The notes beneath the pieces were generated by a model. The model was not told where the DNA came from. It made no database searches and worked only from the letters and a program-made list of their open reading frames with translations. A stretch of DNA of 64,000 nt from Chromobacterium sphagni (lineage in GTDB: Bacteria; Pseudomonadota; Gammaproteobacteria; Burkholderiales; Chromobacteriaceae), in contig NZ_MKCT01000001.1 of the NCBI RefSeq assembly GCF_001855555.1, positions 1-64,000 of the forward strand, given 5' to 3'. The number at the start of each line of letters is the position of its first letter. The first letter of the stretch is position 1. Shown in pieces: positions 29,959-38,771 of the stretch. The translations under genes were made by a program, and so were the position numbers.

Positions 29959-30259
29959 ACCAGATTCTCCGTTGAGGCGGAAAGCATCCCGCGCCGGACT
30001 CGCGAGAGTCGGGCGCAAACATGCGGATGATTGGGGAAAACGACGGCTTAGGCTGGCTTGTCTTGCAGGCTTCAAGATAGCCCAGCCCTGGCTGCTTGGC
30101 CGATCTCTCGACATCGGCCGGCCTGGGCGCCAACCGCCGCGCCGGAAAAAAAGGGCGCATTAAAACACAGTTTTGACGTAAAAACATGTCGCATTGCCGA
30201 TTTTTTTACAAAAAAATCGTGCCGCGACAAATGCTTATGTCAAGAGAATAAGAAAGGCC
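29959..30259. other. Intergenic region with a large imperfect palindrome
   Basis: About 300 bp between the permease and gluQRS without a gene. It holds a dyad CGATTTTTTT-AC-AAAAAAATCG (30198-30219), extended by outer arms TGTCGC and GCGACA (30187-30192 and 30224-30229). The permease promoter should lie here. Confidence 0.65.
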
Positions 30260-31156
30260 TTATATGTCGGACAAGACCAGCGGGCCGCGCGGCACCCTGC
30301 TCAGGGACCAGCTGGCGATAGCCCAGCGCCACAGCTCATCCAGACTGCCGCACTCCGGCGGCGGCGGGTGGCCCAGCAAGGTCAGCGCGGCGCGCAGCTG
30401 GCGGGCGGCGTCGTCCACGCATATCGCCGGCGCCAGCGTCTGTTTGGACAGCTTCTCTCCGGCGGCATTGGTCAGCACCGGCAGATGGCAATAGTCAGGC
30501 GGCGCCAGCCCCAGGCTGTCGTACACCTGCAGCTGGCGCGGCGTGGACACCAGGAGATCGGCGCCGCGCACGATGTCGTTGATGCCCTGATCGGCGTCAT
30601 CCACCACGACCGCCAGCTGGTAGGCCCAGAATCCATCGGCGCGCAGCAGGACGAAATCGCCGATATCCCGCGCCAGATTCTGCCGGCTTTCGCCCTGCAG
30701 GCGGTCCATCACCACCCGGTCCCCATCCCGCGTCCGCAAACGCCAGGCCCTGCCCTCCCGCCCGTCCGGGCAGCCGCGGCGACAAGTGCCGGGATAGACG
30801 TAGCCATCCAACCCGCGCTGGGCGCGGGCGGCGATTTCCTTGCGGGTGCAGCAGCAGACATAGGCGTGGCCGCTGGCAATCAATTGCTGCAGCGCGGCGC
30901 GGTAAAGGTGGTGGCGTCGGCTCTGGTAAACCACTTCGCCGTCCCATTCAAAACCGAAGGCCTCCAGCGTGCGCAGGATATCGTCCGCCGCGCCAGCCAC
31001 CTCGCGCGGCGGGTCCAGGTCCTCCATCCTCAGCAGCCACTCGCCGCCGCGGCTGCGCGCTTCCAGATAGCTGCCGACTGCGGTGCAAAGAGACCCGGCA
31101 TGCAACAGGCCGGTCGGGCTGGGGGCGAAACGGCCCCGGTATAATGACTTAGACAT
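30260..31156 (-). CDS. gluQ: Glutamyl-Q tRNA(Asp) synthetase
   Basis: A 298-residue paralogue of the glutamyl-tRNA synthetase catalytic domain that attaches glutamate to queuosine in the anticodon of tRNA(Asp). It has the HIGH-like motif FAPSPTGLLHAGSL, the KMSKS-like GEKLSKQTLAP, and the zinc-site cysteines in CCCTRKEI and YPGTCRRGC. It lacks the anticodon-binding domain, and the length is standard for the family. It is divergent from fdxA, 93 bp apart. Confidence 0.94.
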   Translation of the reverse strand: MSKSLYRGRFAPSPTGLLHAGSLCTAVGSYLEARSRGGEWLLRMEDLDPPREVAGAADDILRTLEAFGFEWDGEVVYQSRRHHLYRAALQQLIASGHAYVCCCTRKEIAARAQRGLDGYVYPGTCRRGCPDGREGRAWRLRTRDGDRVVMDRLQGESRQNLARDIGDFVLLRADGFWAYQLAVVVDDADQGINDIVRGADLLVSTPRQLQVYDSLGLAPPDYCHLPVLTNAAGEKLSKQTLAPAICVDDAARQLRAALTLLGHPPPPECGSLDELWRWAIASWSLSRVPRGPLVLSDI

Positions 31157-31249
31157 CTTGATTAGGCAGGCCGAAATCTACAACGGGACAAATTATCGCT
31201 AAAATACAACTATCCCGATTCACGATTCCGCTTTAATGAGGGTACACGA

Positions 31250-31573
31250 ATGGCGTACGTTGTAACCGATGCCTGTATCAAATGCAAATACACCGACTGC
31301 GTGGAAGTGTGTCCGGTGGACTGCTTCCACGAGGGTCCCAACTTCCTGGCGATAGACCCCGACGAATGCATAGATTGCTCGCTGTGCGTGGCGGAGTGCC
31401 CGGTGAACGCCATCTACGCGGAGGACGATGTGCCCCAGGGCCAGGAAGGTTTCATCCAGCTCAATGCCGAACTGGCCAAAGGCTGGCCGACCATCACCCA
31501 GCGGGCAGATCCGCCGGCCGACCACGCCGATTGGGCCCAGGTGTCCGGCAAGTTGCAACACCTGGAAAAGTGA
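31250..31573 (+). CDS. fdxA: 7Fe-8S ferredoxin
   Basis: A 107-residue ferredoxin of the FdxA type with one 3Fe-4S and one 4Fe-4S cluster. The cluster ligands are in [17 protein letters not shown] near the N-terminus and [12 protein letters not shown] near residue 40-50. It is a low-potential electron carrier in the cytoplasm; its partner is not known here. It is a stand-alone gene that converges with the small lipoprotein gene, with 30 bp between stops. Confidence 0.95.
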   Translation: MAYVVTDACIKCKYTDCVEVCPVDCFHEGPNFLAIDPDECIDCSLCVAECPVNAIYAEDDVPQGQEGFIQLNAELAKGWPTITQRADPPADHADWAQVSGKLQHLEK

Positions 31574-31603
31574 CAACGGCCGGCTCCCTCGCGCATCGCG
31601 GAA

Positions 31604-31924
31604 CTATTGGCATTTGAATATCGCCAGACTACGATCCGCGGCCTGCTTCCCCACCCGCGCCAGAACCGCGCGCCTGCCCAAGCCGCCGCAATAGCCATCC
31701 GCCAACCCGGCGGCGTAAGGCAGCTCGCCGTCGTACACATGCATGTACTGGTATGTGATGCCCGCGCTAGAAGAAGACCATGGTTTCACCGTCTCTCCCG
31801 GCGCGACAAAGGCGATGCCGTGCAAGGCGCATCCGCCCAGGCAGCCGGCTGCCAGCCACCCGCCCATCCGCCTTGGCCAATCGAAGCGTCCGCCCACCCC
31901 AAGATCCTCGCCATTCGCTCGCAT
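31604..31924 (-). CDS. Putative small lipoprotein/exported protein downstream of cheD
   Basis: A 106-residue frame starts at ATG 31924, only 2 bp after the cheD stop. It contains RRMGGWLAAGCLGGCALHG, a hydrophobic stretch with two possible lipobox cysteines (LAAGC or LGGC), followed by a polar domain with YQYMHVYDGELPYAAG and a Cys near the end. Start is uncertain: ATG 31867 or so, at MGGWLAAG, would give a more normal signal peptide. I do not recognise a family. Tight spacing suggests it is the last gene of the che operon, but the coding evidence is moderate. Confidence 0.55.
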   Translation of the reverse strand: MRANGEDLGVGGRFDWPRRMGGWLAAGCLGGCALHGIAFVAPGETVKPWSSSSAGITYQYMHVYDGELPYAAGLADGYCGGLGRRAVLARVGKQAADRSLAIFKCQ

Positions 31925-31926
31925 CG

Positions 31927-32532
31927 TCAAATGAACAGATCGATATCGCCGGTCTTCGCCCCTTCGTTCTGCTCCAGGATGCGGCCGCGGTATGGCTGCT
32001 CGGCCTTGATCGCCAAACTGCTGCGCTTGAGCTTCTTGATCAGCACCTTGCCGGTATGGGTGAAAAAATACACCTTGCGCGCGCATTCGCCCAGCAGGTC
32101 CTCCGCCAGCACCGGAATCTGCTCGTTGGCCAGATAGCCGCGGATAAAGTTGGTATTGCGCTCGCCCACATTCACCACGGTCATGCCCTCCAGCACGTTG
32201 CCGGCGCCGAATATCTTGGCCTCCAGCCGGTGCCGCATCGCTCCCAGCTTCTGCATGTCGGTGATCAACAGCTCCATCGCGTTGACGCCGAAACGCGCGG
32301 CGGACGTGCCCGCGCCCAGATCCAGCGAGCCTTCGGGCAACAGGAAGTGGTTCATGCCGCATACGCCAGACGTGCGGTCGCTCAGGCACACCGCCACGCA
32401 GGAGCCCAGCAGCGTCACCAGCATCCTAGGCTGATTGGTGGCATGAAACTCGCCCGGGAACACCTTTACCGCCATGATCTGGAAATGCTTGTCGTAGTAC
32501 TGATGGCCGTTCATCGCGTCGGCATGATTCAT
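31927..32532 (-). CDS. cheD: Chemoreceptor glutamine deamidase
   Basis: A 201-residue CheD that deamidates glutamines in chemoreceptor methylation regions and, in some species, binds CheC. The catalytic Cys is in [13 protein letters not shown] and the His in CGMNHFLLP, with a later [14 protein letters not shown] segment. The ATG at 32532 overlaps the cheB stop (ATGA) and has AAGGGCGAG upstream. No cheC is in this window. Confidence 0.94.
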   Translation of the reverse strand: MNHADAMNGHQYYDKHFQIMAVKVFPGEFHATNQPRMLVTLLGSCVAVCLSDRTSGVCGMNHFLLPEGSLDLGAGTSAARFGVNAMELLITDMQKLGAMRHRLEAKIFGAGNVLEGMTVVNVGERNTNFIRGYLANEQIPVLAEDLLGECARKVYFFTHTGKVLIKKLKRSSLAIKAEQPYRGRILEQNEGAKTGDIDLFI

Positions 32533-33614
32533 GTACTCGCCCTTTCGGCATGATTTTGCAGGCACTCGACGACCCTGGACGCCAATTGGCCCAACGGGTA
32601 GACGTGCGTCACCCCGCCGGCCTTGAAGGCCTCCCTGGGCATGCCGTATACCACGCAGCTGGCCTCGTCCTGGCCAAATGTGACGGCGCCGGCATTGCGC
32701 ATCCGCAGCATGCCGTCGGCGCCGTCCCGGCCCATGCCGGTGAGAATCACGCCGATCGCGCTCTTGCGCAGATGCTGCGCGGCCGAATCGAACAGTGGGT
32801 CCACCGCCGGACGATGGCGATTGACCTGATCCCCCTGATCCAGCGCGATCTGGTAGCCGGTCGGTCCGCCCGGACACACCCGCATGTGCCAGTTTCCCGG
32901 CGCGATATACGCCATGCCGCTCCTCACCTGCTCGCCGTCCTGCGCCTCCTTCACCTGCATCGGACACAGATTGTTGAGCCTGGCGGCAAACGTGAAGGTG
33001 AAGTGCTCCGGCATATGCTGGACGATCAATATCGGCGGGCAATTGGCCGGCATACCCATCAGGAAGTCCTTGATCGCCTCGGTGCCGCCGGTGGAGGCGC
33101 CGACGAAGATCACGGCGTTCTGCCGGAACAGGAGCGGGCCGCTGCGTGCCGGCGCCGGCGGCGGCGGGGGCTGCTTGAAGCGCATCGGCTGCCGCAGCCG
33201 GGCGCCGGCCACCACCCGCAGCTTCTCGCGGATTTCCTCGGCGTACTCCTGCATCCGGCGCGACACATCCTCGGAAGGCTTGTGCACGAAATCCACCGCG
33301 CCCAGCTCCAAGGCGATCAGGGTGGTTTCCGAACCCGACTCCGTCAGCGACGAGATCATCAGCACCGGCGTCGGCTTCAGCCGCATCAGGCGGCGCAGGA
33401 ACTCCAGCCCATCCATGCGCGGCATCTCCACGTCCAGCGTCACCACGTCCGGATTGGTCTCGCGTATCCGTTCGCGGGCGATGATGGGGTCGGAGGCGGT
33501 CGCCACCACCTCCATATCCGGCGCCTCGTTGATGATGGCGGTCAGAAGATTGCGGATCAGCGCCGAATCGTCCACCACCACCACCCTGATTCTGTTCTGG
33601 ATGGCAGCCGCCAT
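32529..33614 (-). CDS. cheB: Chemoreceptor glutamate methylesterase, response regulator
   Basis: A 361-residue CheB with an N-terminal receiver (phospho-acceptor Asp61 in [13 protein letters not shown]) and a C-terminal esterase domain. The Ser-His-Asp triad is in [20 protein letters not shown] and [12 protein letters not shown] proline-rich linker ([10 protein letters not shown]) joins the domains. It removes receptor methyl groups when phosphorylated by CheA. Start ATG 33614 lies 5 bp after the cheR stop. Confidence 0.96.
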   Translation of the reverse strand: MAAAIQNRIRVVVVDDSALIRNLLTAIINEAPDMEVVATASDPIIARERIRETNPDVVTLDVEMPRMDGLEFLRRLMRLKPTPVLMISSLTESGSETTLIALELGAVDFVHKPSEDVSRRMQEYAEEIREKLRVVAGARLRQPMRFKQPPPPPAPARSGPLLFRQNAVIFVGASTGGTEAIKDFLMGMPANCPPILIVQHMPEHFTFTFAARLNNLCPMQVKEAQDGEQVRSGMAYIAPGNWHMRVCPGGPTGYQIALDQGDQVNRHRPAVDPLFDSAAQHLRKSAIGVILTGMGRDGADGMLRMRNAGAVTFGQDEASCVVYGMPREAFKAGGVTHVYPLGQLASRVVECLQNHAERAST

Positions 33615-33619
33615 GTCTC

Positions 33620-34462
33620 CTACCCTCCACGCTCCGGATGCGCCAGGCGGTAAGCCGTCCTGCCGCAACCGACAAAAGCATCGGTCAGATGCACGATATT
33701 CTCCGAATGCCCCAGCAGCAGCAGACCATCCGGCTTCAAGCAACTCTCCATCTTGGACAGTATTTCCGCCTGGGTGGGCTTGTCGAAATAGATCAATACA
33801 TTGCGGCAGAAAATCACGTCGAACCGCCCGATATCCGGCCAGCGCGGTTCCACCAGATTGAACTGGAAGAACGACAACGCGTCCCTAGCCTTCTGCTTGA
33901 GCCTGACCTTGCCCTCGTTGGCGCCGACGCCCTTGTCGAAATACTTCTTCAGTAGTTGCGGCGAGACTTTTTCGGTGCGTTCCCGGCCATAAACGCCAAG
34001 CGCCGCCTGCTGCAGCACATTGGTGTCGATGTCCGACGCCAGCAGTTCGAAGCCGCCGCCGGCCCCGTCCCACAGCTCAAGCATGGTGATGGCTATGGAG
34101 TAGGGCTCCTCCCCGGTGGAGGAGGCCGAACTCCATACCCGGAACGTCTCCCCGGCCCGGCGGTGCTGGCGGGCATGCTCGCGCAGCATGTCGAAATGGT
34201 GGGACTCGCGGAAGAAGGAGGTGAGATTGGTGGTCAACGCATTGATGAACCCCTGCCACTCATCGGCCTCCTGGCTGTCCTGCAGCAAATCCAGATACTC
34301 GGTAAAGCTGCGCAGCCCGCGCGAACGCACGCGCTTGGCCAGCCGCGCATACGCCATGTGGGTCTTGGACTCGTTCAGCGAGATGCCCACCCGCTGGTAA
34401 AGCATGTCACGCACGCGCCGGAAATCGCTTTGGGTGAACTTGAGTTCCGTGTCTTCCGCCAT
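33620..34462 (-). CDS. cheR: Chemoreceptor glutamate methyltransferase
   Basis: A 280-residue SAM-dependent methyltransferase. The SAM region is [19 protein letters not shown], followed by [13 protein letters not shown] and [14 protein letters not shown], all CheR hallmarks. The beta-subdomain needed for docking to receptor C-terminal pentapeptides is present by length, which fits the SWEEF end of the adjacent receptor. It lies 110 bp downstream of mcp, with a large hairpin between them. Confidence 0.95.
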   Translation of the reverse strand: MAEDTELKFTQSDFRRVRDMLYQRVGISLNESKTHMAYARLAKRVRSRGLRSFTEYLDLLQDSQEADEWQGFINALTTNLTSFFRESHHFDMLREHARQHRRAGETFRVWSSASSTGEEPYSIAITMLELWDGAGGGFELLASDIDTNVLQQAALGVYGRERTEKVSPQLLKKYFDKGVGANEGKVRLKQKARDALSFFQFNLVEPRWPDIGRFDVIFCRNVLIYFDKPTQAEILSKMESCLKPDGLLLLGHSENIVHLTDAFVGCGRTAYRLAHPERGG

Positions 34463-34509
34463 GTAGCCATCCCCGCTCTGCGCCCGCTCCGCCGGCCTAT
34501 CCGCGCCGC

Positions 34510-34556
34510 GGCTCCCTCCATCCAGCGGTGCGCATCGCAGCGGGATGGAGGGAGCC
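34510..34556 (-). repeat. Large hairpin between mcp and cheR
   Basis: GGCTCCCTCCATCC (34510-34523) and its exact complement (34543-34556) form a 14-bp stem around a GC-rich 19-nt loop. No T run follows on the minus strand, so it is more likely a stability or partial-termination element than a full terminator. Confidence 0.7.
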
Positions 34557-34572
34557 TCGCCGACTCAGCGGA

Positions 34573-37500
34573 TCAGAACTCCTCCCACGAGCCTTCGCCC
34601 GAGTCGCCCTGCGGGCGGATCGGCTCCGGCGACCGGGACTTCACATGATAGCTGCCGGCATGGCTGGCGCTTTTGCCGGCCGCGGCGGAAGCCAGCTGGT
34701 GCGTGGAGTGCTGGTTGCTCAGATGGCTGGTGCTGCCGCTGGTGAAGCCATGCTGGACCGACGGCTTGCCGGCCGGCGGCCTGCCATGCGACAGCCTCTC
34801 GTCCAGCTTGAACACCGCCACCGCGTCGGACAGATAGCGGGCCTGCTCCTCCAGCGACTCGGCGGCGGCTGCGGCCTGCTCGACCAGCGCGGCGTTCTTC
34901 TGGGTGTTCTCGTCCATCTGGGTGACGGCCAGGTTCACCTGCTCGATGCCCGAGCTTTGCTCCGCCGAGGCGGCCGAGATATCGCTCATGATGTCCGCCA
35001 CCCGGCGGATGGAAACCACGATCTCGTTCATGGTGCGGCCCGCCTCGTCCACCAGCCGGCTGCCCGACTCCACCTTGTCCACCGAATTGCCGATCAGCGA
35101 CTTGATCTCTTTCGCCGCCGCCGCCGAGCGCTGCGCCAGATTGCGCACCTCGCTCGCCACCACCGCGAAGCCACGGCCCTGCTCGCCCGCCCGCGCGGCC
35201 TCCACCGCCGCGTTCAAGGCCAGAATATTGGTCTGGAAGGCGATGCCGTCGATCACGCTGATGATGTCGACGATCTTCTTGGCGCTTTCATTGATCTCGT
35301 TCATGGTGGACACCACGTCGCCCACCACCTTGCCGCCGCGCGCGGCGATGTCGGAAGCGCCGGTTGCCAGCGAGTTGGCCTTCTTGGCGTTTTCGGCGTT
35401 CTGCCGCACCGTGCTGGTGATCTCCTCCATGCTGGACGCGGTTTCCTCCAGGCTGGCCGCCTGCTGCTCGGTGCGGCCGGACAGGTTGGAGTTGCCGGCG
35501 GCGATCTCCTTGGCCGCGGTATTGATCGCGTCGGTGGAGTCCTTGATATTGGTGACGATCTCCTTCAGCTTGTCCACGGTGGCATTGCTATCCGTCTTCA
35601 ATTGGCCGAACAGCCCCTGATAGTCGGCCGCAATGGTTCGGGTGAGATCGCCGCGCGCCAGCGCGCCCAGCACCGTGGCGATATCGCTCAGCCCCTGGCT
35701 GGTCACCCCCATCAGCTGGTTCATGCCTTCGCTCAGCAGCTTGAAGAACCCCTGCTTGCCTTCCACCTCGATGCGCTTGCCGAACTCGCCCGCGGAGGCC
35801 GCGCTGACGATTTCCGCCACTTCGCGCTCGATCTCGACCTCGGCCGTGCGGTCTTTCCACTCCACCACCGAACCCAGCCGGGTGCCATCGGCGCCGAACA
35901 CCGGATTGGCCACCAGGGAGAAGGTACGTCCGGCCACAACGATCTCGGTACGGTAGGTAGAGCGCATATTGGCCAGCAGGTCGCGCTGGTGCGCCGGGTT
36001 CTTGTGGAATTCGTCGATGGTGGAGCCCATCAGCGCGCGCACATCGAAATTGGGCAAGGCCTTGCGCAGATCGCCCTCCACTCCGCGCAGCATGTCGGTG
36101 ACGCTGTGGTTCATGTAGATGATCTTGCGATCATTGTCGGCGATCATCACATTGGTGGTGCAATTGTCCAGCGCGCTGCGGATGCGGCCATTCTCCGCCG
36201 CCACCTTGCGCTCCTCCGCGGCGCGGACATCGGCCTCGGCCTGCAGGCGCAGCATCTCGGTATTGTCCTGCCACTCCACCACCGCGCCCAGCCGCTCGCC
36301 CTTGTCGTTGAATATCGGCGACAGGATCAGGCCGAAAGTGCGCCCGCCCACCATGATGGACGAGCGGTGCGTCTCCCTCACCTGCTGCAGCATGCCGTGC
36401 TGGTAGCTGGGGTTCTTGTGGAATTCGTCAATCTTGGTCCCCATCAGGTTGCCGGTGGAGAAACGCGGGATATCCTTGCGGATGTCCGCCTCCGCGTTGC
36501 GGAACATATCGAGGACCGACTGGTTGGCGTAGATGATGCGATGCTGCTCGTCCGCGATCATCACGTTGGTGGTACAGACATCCAGCGCGCTGCGGATGCG
36601 GGCGTTTTCCGCCGCCTGCTCGCGTTCCTTGTCTGTCCGCAGCTGGGCCTCATGCTGCAGGCGCAGCATCTCGGTGTTGTCCTGCCACTCCACCACCGCG
36701 CCCAGCCGCTCGCCCTTGTCGTTGAATATCGGCGACAGGATCAGGCCGAAGGTGCGTCCGCCCACCACGATGGATGAACGATGGGTCTCCTTCACTTGCA
36801 GCAGCAGCCCGCGCTGGTAGCTGGGATTCTTGTGGAACTGGTCGATATTGGCGCCCAGCAGACTGCTGGCGGAGAAGCGCGGAATATCCTTGCGGATATC
36901 CGCCTCCGCGTTGCGGAACATATTGAGGACAGACTGGTTGGCGTAGATGATCTGATGGTTCTCGTCGGCGATCATCACATTGGTGGTGCATACGTCCAGC
37001 GCGCTGCGGATGCGGGCGTTCTCCGCCGCCGCCTGGCGATCCACGGCCTGGCGCCCGTCCTCGGCGGCCTTCCGCTCAAGCTCCCTCGTGGCGTCCACCC
37101 ACTCGACCACCGAGCCCAATTTGCGGTTCTGCCCGTCCAGTATCGGGGTCAGCACCAGGCTGAAAGTGCGTCCGCCCACCTTGATGGTGCCGCGATGGGT
37201 GTTGCGCAGCTGCTGCAGCACGCCGCGCTGGTAGGCCGGATTGCGATGGAAGCTGTCGATATTGCTGCCCAGGATGCCGCGCGCGGAAAACTGCGGCAGA
37301 TCCTGCCGGATGTCCGCCTCGGCCTGCTGGAACATGTCCAGCACCGCGCGGTTGGCATACACCACTTGATGCTCCGCGTCGGCGATCATCACATTGGTGG
37401 TGCACACGTCCAGCGCGCTGCGCAGCCGCAGATTCTCCAGCGTGCGCGCCACCACGTCGTGCAGGAAGGCGAACGGGCTGCTCTGGTCGCCCTTGCGGAC

Positions 37501-38229
37501 GCGGAACTCGGTGCGCACCTCGCCGCTGGCCAATTCGCGCAGCACCGCCGCCAGCACTTGCGGATCCCCGCCGATCTGCCGCTCCGCCGCGCGGGTCAGC
37601 AGCCAGGCCAGGACGATGGCCAGTGCCGCCACCGCGCCGCCCATGCCGATGATTTCGTTCGCCGCCTGATCGGCCGCGCCCGCTCCTGCGGCCGGGGCCA
37701 TCTTCAACGACAGCTCGCTCTCGAAGCGGGCATACTGGCTGACCGCGTCCTGATACTTCAGCGCCGTCGGCCACAAAGTGGCTTGCAGGTAGCCGCGCGC
37801 CTCGTCGCCATGGTTCGCCGCCAGCAACTGGCGATAGCTCGCCACCTGGTTGCGCAGCAGCGAGTCTCCGCCCCGCGCGGCGTCCAGCAGCGGCTTTCCC
37901 TCGTTGGACACGTGGGCCGACAACGTATTCAACCTGCCCGTCACCCCGTCCAGCGCGGCGTCCACCTGCGGCTGCGCGGCGCGCAGCTGCGCAGTCTCGC
38001 CGCCGGCCAGCAGGCCAGCCAGCTGACGCGCCAACTGGCCGGCCGCCTCCTGCGCCCGGCTGGCCTGCACCAATTGAGCGACCTGTACCGACTGGGATGA
38101 GGAAAAATCGTCCGCAGCTCCCTGCAACCGGTGCAGTTGCGACTGCGCCAAATACAGCGCCGCCGCCATCGCCACTACCAACAACCCGAAACCAAGGGTC
38201 AGCAGGTGCTTCAACTTGATGTCGCTCAT
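34573..38229 (-). CDS. Methyl-accepting chemotaxis protein with four PAS-like repeats
   Basis: A 1218-residue receptor, about twice the usual size. TM1 is at about residues 9-28, a roughly 160-residue periplasmic helical domain follows, and TM2 is at about 193-212. Four PAS-like repeats of 138 residues begin near 267, 405, 543 and 681, each opening with a form of [21 protein letters not shown]-like linker and the signalling hairpin tip ([21 protein letters not shown]) come next, and the protein ends GSWEEF, a CheR/CheB docking pentapeptide. ATG 38229 follows GGGAGAA. It lies between cheW and cheR, so it is probably the cluster's own receptor. Ligands and any PAS cofactor are unknown. Confidence 0.94.
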   Translation of the reverse strand: MSDIKLKHLLTLGFGLLVVAMAAALYLAQSQLHRLQGAADDFSSSQSVQVAQLVQASRAQEAAGQLARQLAGLLAGGETAQLRAAQPQVDAALDGVTGRLNTLSAHVSNEGKPLLDAARGGDSLLRNQVASYRQLLAANHGDEARGYLQATLWPTALKYQDAVSQYARFESELSLKMAPAAGAGAADQAANEIIGMGGAVAALAIVLAWLLTRAAERQIGGDPQVLAAVLRELASGEVRTEFRVRKGDQSSPFAFLHDVVARTLENLRLRSALDVCTTNVMIADAEHQVVYANRAVLDMFQQAEADIRQDLPQFSARGILGSNIDSFHRNPAYQRGVLQQLRNTHRGTIKVGGRTFSLVLTPILDGQNRKLGSVVEWVDATRELERKAAEDGRQAVDRQAAAENARIRSALDVCTTNVMIADENHQIIYANQSVLNMFRNAEADIRKDIPRFSASSLLGANIDQFHKNPSYQRGLLLQVKETHRSSIVVGGRTFGLILSPIFNDKGERLGAVVEWQDNTEMLRLQHEAQLRTDKEREQAAENARIRSALDVCTTNVMIADEQHRIIYANQSVLDMFRNAEADIRKDIPRFSTGNLMGTKIDEFHKNPSYQHGMLQQVRETHRSSIMVGGRTFGLILSPIFNDKGERLGAVVEWQDNTEMLRLQAEADVRAAEERKVAAENGRIRSALDNCTTNVMIADNDRKIIYMNHSVTDMLRGVEGDLRKALPNFDVRALMGSTIDEFHKNPAHQRDLLANMRSTYRTEIVVAGRTFSLVANPVFGADGTRLGSVVEWKDRTAEVEIEREVAEIVSAASAGEFGKRIEVEGKQGFFKLLSEGMNQLMGVTSQGLSDIATVLGALARGDLTRTIAADYQGLFGQLKTDSNATVDKLKEIVTNIKDSTDAINTAAKEIAAGNSNLSGRTEQQAASLEETASSMEEITSTVRQNAENAKKANSLATGASDIAARGGKVVGDVVSTMNEINESAKKIVDIISVIDGIAFQTNILALNAAVEAARAGEQGRGFAVVASEVRNLAQRSAAAAKEIKSLIGNSVDKVESGSRLVDEAGRTMNEIVVSIRRVADIMSDISAASAEQSSGIEQVNLAVTQMDENTQKNAALVEQAAAAAESLEEQARYLSDAVAVFKLDERLSHGRPPAGKPSVQHGFTSGSTSHLSNQHSTHQLASAAAGKSASHAGSYHVKSRSPEPIRPQGDSGEGSWEEF
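35820..37430 (-). repeat. Four tandem in-frame repeats at exact 414-nt period in mcp
   Basis: The landmark CAGCGCGCTG occurs at 37411, 36997, 36583 and 36169, each exactly 414 bp apart (138 codons). Units 2 and 3 are nearly identical over long stretches, units 1 and 4 more diverged, and the last unit lacks the linker tail. Confidence 0.9.
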
Positions 38230-38255
38230 GTTTGCTTCTCCCAAGGGTGCGGGCA

Positions 38256-38753
38256 TCAGGCCCGGGCTGTCACGTCGGTCAACGCCATCTCGTCGCTGCT
38301 CATCAGGCGCTCGATATCGACAATGATGATCATCTGCTCCTCCACCGTCCCCAGCCCCTCGATATAGGCGGTGTCGACGGAAGCGCCGAACTCCGGCGGC
38401 GCGCGCAACGAATCCTTGTCCAGCTGGATCACGTCGGAGACGCCGTCCACCACGATGCCGACCGTCCGCTTGCTGACGTTGAGGATGATCACCACGGTGA
38501 ATTCGTTGTATTGCGGATCGCCCAGGCCGAACTTGAGGCGCAAGTCGACAATCGGCACGATGCTGCCGCGCAGGTTGATTACGCCCTTGATGAAGTCCGG
38601 CGCGTTGGCGATGCGAGTGACCGTGTCATAGCCGCGGATCTCCTGCACCTTCAGGATGTCGATGCCGTACTCCTCGCTACCCAGCGTGAAAACCAGCAGC
38701 TCGCGCGCCTCGGCGCCCCGCGCCTGGATATCGTTCAGGTTGTCCGCCTGCAT
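38256..38753 (-). CDS. cheW: Chemotaxis adaptor protein
   Basis: A 165-residue CheW that links CheA to receptors. It shows the SH3-like pattern [21 protein letters not shown], the [13 protein letters not shown] signature and [11 protein letters not shown] near the C-terminus. It lies 18 bp after cheA and 26 bp before mcp in one operon. It is the only plain CheW in this window; the two CheV proteins across the divergent promoter also carry this domain. Confidence 0.96.
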   Translation of the reverse strand: MQADNLNDIQARGAEARELLVFTLGSEEYGIDILKVQEIRGYDTVTRIANAPDFIKGVINLRGSIVPIVDLRLKFGLGDPQYNEFTVVIILNVSKRTVGIVVDGVSDVIQLDKDSLRAPPEFGASVDTAYIEGLGTVEEQMIIIVDIERLMSSDEMALTDVTARA

Positions 38754-38771
38754 GTCTGGCCTCTCCGCCGG

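Noticed and set aside
34528-36777. Plus-strand open frame of 749 codons opposite mcp, with internal repeats
   Set aside because: Its repeats simply mirror the 414-nt PAS repeats of the real gene.
35820-37430. Regular repeats as a possible CRISPR or satellite array
   Set aside because: The period is 414 nt, in frame, and encodes PAS-like domains; there are no short repeats with unique spacers.
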